The notes under the pieces are model-generated. The model had not been told where the DNA came from. It saw only the letters and a program-made list of their open reading frames with translations, and did not search any database. From Candidatus Bathyarchaeota archaeon (GTDB taxonomy: Archaea > Thermoproteota > Bathyarchaeia > Hecatellales > Hecatellaceae), in the NCBI GenBank assembly GCA_030669485.1, contig DAOVDL010000029.1, positions 1 to 7,449 on the forward strand: 7,449 nt of DNA, written 5' to 3'. A program made the position numbers and the translations under genes. Shown here in pieces: positions 5,495 to 7,449 of this stretch (position 1 is the first letter of the stretch; every line of letters starts with the position of its first letter).

Positions 5495-6765
5495 TTCTTA
5501 TCCGCCCCCAAGAAGTCAGTTATCCTCCTCTGAAGAAGGGTCTCTTGAAGCGTCTGACTGTTTTGAATCCAGCGGTTTAGAGGAATGGTCAGCTTGCTCA
5601 TGGCGTAGTTCAGGGTCTCCTGCAGGGAGTTAAATTCTTTGGGCTTGGTTCCTAAGGCAGCTCTCACACTCTCACGGACATTCCAGACGCCAACTGGCAT
5701 TATGTAGCCTTTATGGATCTCCCTGAGAATCAGCACTGATGCCTGATGTTGCTCTGAGGTCAGCTTCTCTGCGGCGGCAAGCCTTGCAGAGTAATAGCAG
5801 CCGCCGACCTCAGCATAGGTCGTTCGCTCCTTAGAGCCCTCATAGTCGCCCATGAGTTGAGGGGAAACTCCGTTGGAGTTCCAAACTGTTCCTGGAAACC
5901 ACGCTTCTATCCACTCGAAGCTCCAGCGGCTAGGCATAAAGACTGCTAGGAAGATGTTATCCAGATTCTTGAAAAAATATGTCCGGTAACTGTCGAGGGG
6001 TTCGTACTGCTTCACCTCTCGTAGAAGGGTGAGGGAGATTGAGTTATCAACGGCGGTTATGCCCCAACGAGTGGGGACAAGTTTCCTCCGTGGAAGTTCA
6101 CCGAACATTCCTAGACAGAAGGAGCGTTGGATCTTTGAAACTGGAACCCCTCTCCGGTGGAGATCTAGGGCAGCTTGGTCAGCTTTGAGGCTGTGATCGT
6201 AGAAGCATCGCTCTATGTTACGGTCGGCACTTCCTGCCGAGGCTCTGAAGGATTTTAGGGGTGCAGAAGGCCCGAAGGGTTGTGAAATGTCGTCAACAGA
6301 TAGATTATCCCTTGGCTTATGAGTGAAGGATGCCTCAGAGTCAACTGACCTAGTGCTCATTGCCACCTCTTGGAGTAGATCTAGTAGCCGTCCACTTCGC
6401 TGTGGCTCATTTATGTTTACGGCAGTCTTGCCGCGAATAAGGGAATAACGGAAGTCCACTATCTCATCGATGGGTCGACCTATCCATGCCTCTGGTTCAT
6501 CAAGTATGGTGGTGTCTCCGTGGTATGGCGGTAACATGGGTCCTATGTAGACCTTTGGGTAGCCAATACGGCCAACGAAGACGCTGGGCGGCGAGGAGCC
6601 TTCAAGCTTCTCAAGGTTGTAGACGTGGCTATGCTTGGCTAAACTTCTGGCTTTCACTATTATGGGGCAGTGAAGCTTCCCGCAAAGCATTCTTTTGCCT
6701 TTACAGTAGAGGCAGAGAGGCTTGGATGTGTACCGTTGATTTGAATGTTGTTGAGCTGTGAGCAT
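5491..6765 (-). CDS. nreA: DNA repair protein NreA, with zinc finger and C-terminal PIP box
   Basis: The product has 424 residues, a normal length for archaeal NreA, a conserved protein tied to DNA damage tolerance. A four-cysteine finger opens the protein: C18, C21, C28, C33 (CLYC...CGKLHC). The DUF650-type core follows, with PSVFVGRIGYPKVYIGPMLP (about 60-79) and a DFRYSLIRGK segment (104-113). The second half (about 185-400) corresponds to the DUF651-type region. At the C-terminus, QRRITDFL (412-419) fits the PCNA-interacting pattern Q-x2-I-x2-F-L; Pyrococcus RFC large subunit has a similar F-L ending. The ATG at 6765 has no Shine-Dalgarno sequence, and the TATA-like box at 6803-6797 predicts a leader of only about 8 bases. 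It is followed by the overlapping radical SAM gene. Confidence 0.95.
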   Translation of the reverse strand: MLTAQQHSNQRYTSKPLCLYCKGKRMLCGKLHCPIIVKARSLAKHSHVYNLEKLEGSSPPSVFVGRIGYPKVYIGPMLPPYHGDTTILDEPEAWIGRPIDEIVDFRYSLIRGKTAVNINEPQRSGRLLDLLQEVAMSTRSVDSEASFTHKPRDNLSVDDISQPFGPSAPLKSFRASAGSADRNIERCFYDHSLKADQAALDLHRRGVPVSKIQRSFCLGMFGELPRRKLVPTRWGITAVDNSISLTLLREVKQYEPLDSYRTYFFKNLDNIFLAVFMPSRWSFEWIEAWFPGTVWNSNGVSPQLMGDYEGSKERTTYAEVGGCYYSARLAAAEKLTSEQHQASVLILREIHKGYIMPVGVWNVRESVRAALGTKPKEFNSLQETLNYAMSKLTIPLNRWIQNSQTLQETLLQRRITDFLGADKK

Positions 6766-6796
6766 TGAACAACAGTCTAACTGGCGGATGGCCCTG

Positions 6797-6803
6797 ATTT
6801 AAG
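6797..6803 (-). promoter_or_regulatory. Probable TATA box of nreA
   Basis: Read on minus, CTTAAAT lies about 32-38 bases before the nreA ATG. A start site about 25-28 bases downstream would fall within about 10 bases of the ATG, fitting the missing ribosome site (near-leaderless message). Confidence 0.45.
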
Positions 6804-6828
6804 TTTAGAGGGGAATGAAACTATTTAG

Positions 6829-6835
6829 TATAAAA
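6829..6835 (+). promoter_or_regulatory. Probable TATA box of the VanZ-like gene
   Basis: TATAAAA lies about 45-51 bases before the ATG at 6880, giving a predicted leader near 22 bases with a weak AGGT (6869-6872). With the nreA box it forms a 114-base divergent promoter region. Confidence 0.5.
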
Positions 6836-6879
6836 TTTTTAATCTTTATCTACAAGATGTAACAGTCTAGGTCGTCACT

Positions 6880-7323
6880 ATGAAGAAGTCTTTAATCTAC
6901 CCCGCTGCAGTCGTTGCCTATATGATAGCGATTTTCGCTCTTTCTTCGTTACCACAAGAACATGTGCTTCTGGAATTTCCTATTTTTCCAACAGTTTCCA
7001 GTGTGATAAAACATATGGCGGAATATTTCATACTGAGTTTGTTGTTATCTTTGTGGCTGATAAACAGAGGGAGAGGCGTATCATCTCCTTTTTCTATATT
7101 CATCCTAGCAGTTCTAATAGCCTCAGCTTACGGTATAACGGATGAATTGCACCAAGCCTTTGTTCCCACCCGGTTTTGCGATGTTTGGGATATGGCAAGT
7201 AATTTCTTTGGAAGCATCCTAGTAGCGCCCATAGTAGTTAAGTTCCGCATGTCAAAACATAAGCCGGATGATGAGGGAAATAGAGAGTCAATTCGCGTCT
7301 ATGTTTCACATGGTGTGTACTGA
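6880..7323 (+). CDS. VanZ-like family integral membrane protein
   Basis: The product has 147 residues with four predicted membrane segments at about 5-22, 46-62, 71-86 and 107-121. VanZ-family marks are LSSLPQ after the first segment, K44-H45-x2-E48-Y49 entering the second, and ITDELHQAFVPTRFCDVWDM (86-105) with N108 before the fourth. The conserved polar residues (H45, E48, D88, E89, H91, Q92, R98, D101, D104) are present, so the protein looks intact. The family is named for a teicoplanin-resistance protein of enterococci, but most members have no known activity. Archaea lack peptidoglycan, so a glycopeptide-resistance role is not expected. A charged tail (about 123-147) follows the last segment. 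The gene is divergent from nreA and probably monocistronic, with a T run after it at 7346-7351. Confidence 0.85.
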   Translation: MKKSLIYPAAVVAYMIAIFALSSLPQEHVLLEFPIFPTVSSVIKHMAEYFILSLLLSLWLINRGRGVSSPFSIFILAVLIASAYGITDELHQAFVPTRFCDVWDMASNFFGSILVAPIVVKFRMSKHKPDDEGNRESIRVYVSHGVY

Positions 7324-7345
7324 AGTTGTAGATGGATGTGTACGC

Positions 7346-7351
7346 TTTTTT
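7346..7351 (+). terminator. T-run terminator after the VanZ-like gene
   Basis: Six T residues begin 22 bases after the VanZ-like stop. Archaeal RNA polymerase stops at U tracts, so this is a plausible terminator. The same stretch (TTTTTTAA) could serve as a TATA element for a gene starting near 7376. Confidence 0.35.
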
Positions 7352-7375
7352 AAGGGAGACCCATGAAGTCATCTA

Positions 7376-7449
7376 TTGGGCAAGATTGAATATAGGGGAC
7401 GTTATGAGTTGTCGATTCCTGTCTTCAAGATAGAGTCTGAGACCCTTGC
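7376..7449 (+). CDS. Possible N-terminus of a further gene, running off the right edge
   Basis: From a TTG at 7376 the frame is open to the window edge for 24 codons and reads plausibly as protein (KIEYRGRYELSIPVFKIE, residues 3-20). An in-frame TGA at 7364-7366 limits extension upstream. No ribosome site has good spacing, though TTTTTTAA at 7346-7353 could act as a TATA box for a near-leaderless message. A minus-strand frame across the same bases is also open from the edge until about 7374, so the real gene could instead be the 3' end of a convergent one. I do not recognise either product. Confidence 0.25.
   Translation, partial: MGKIEYRGRYELSIPVFKIESETL

Noticed and set aside
6486..6761. 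A 91-codon plus-strand frame opposite the 5' part of nreA.
   Set aside because: It is antisense to the conserved zinc finger and DUF650-type region, and its Trp/Arg-rich product is typical of a shadow frame.
6880..7323. VanZ-like gene as a glycopeptide-resistance determinant.
   Set aside because: Glycopeptides target peptidoglycan, which archaea lack, and no vanA/H/X-type genes are nearby; only the fold name is shared.

Overview
The window looks like chromosomal DNA from an archaeon. It carries archaeal-type ribosomal proteins uS7 and uS12, the archaeal repair protein NreA, a Cren7-like zinc-ribbon chromatin protein, AT-rich TATA-like boxes 25-40 bases before several genes, and GGTGA-type Shine-Dalgarno sequences. 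The gene mix (Cren7-like protein, HtrA protease, VanZ-like protein, moderate GC) suggests a TACK archaeon, perhaps Bathyarchaeia. That placement is an inference; no search was run.

Layout. Bases 1-249 (-) hold the N-terminal part of a zinc-ribbon, Cren7-like DNA-binding protein. Bases 250-597 are mostly intergenic, with a possible 48-residue ORF at 413-559. Bases 598-1587 (+) encode a membrane-anchored protease with a Lon-type (S16) domain and no ATPase. Converging on it is a small minus-strand protein made only of an EF-Tu domain-II-like barrel (1675-1926). Upstream of that, also on minus, is a membrane-anchored HtrA/DegP serine protease with one PDZ domain (2024-3295). Next are rps7 on plus (3469-4053) and rps12 on minus (4067-4492), facing tail to tail and sharing a hairpin that contains both stop codons. 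A minus-strand pair follows: NreA (5491-6765) overlapping by 4 bases a COG1533/SplB-like radical SAM protein (4592-5494). The right end has a VanZ-like membrane protein on plus (6880-7323), divergent from NreA, and a possible partial ORF running off the edge.

Three themes stand out. First, two single-pass membrane proteases with the same plan (N-terminal anchor, coiled coil, protease domain outside) lie close together and suggest envelope protein quality control. Second, the PCNA-binding-type repair protein NreA is translationally coupled to a radical SAM enzyme of the spore-photoproduct-lyase superfamily, a plausible DNA repair pair. Third, rps12 and rps7, normally codirectional in the str operon, are convergent here and appear to have separate promoters. 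I see no CRISPR array, insertion sequence, tRNA, rRNA or phage gene. Most of the window is conserved housekeeping content, and I do not claim a clearly new system.
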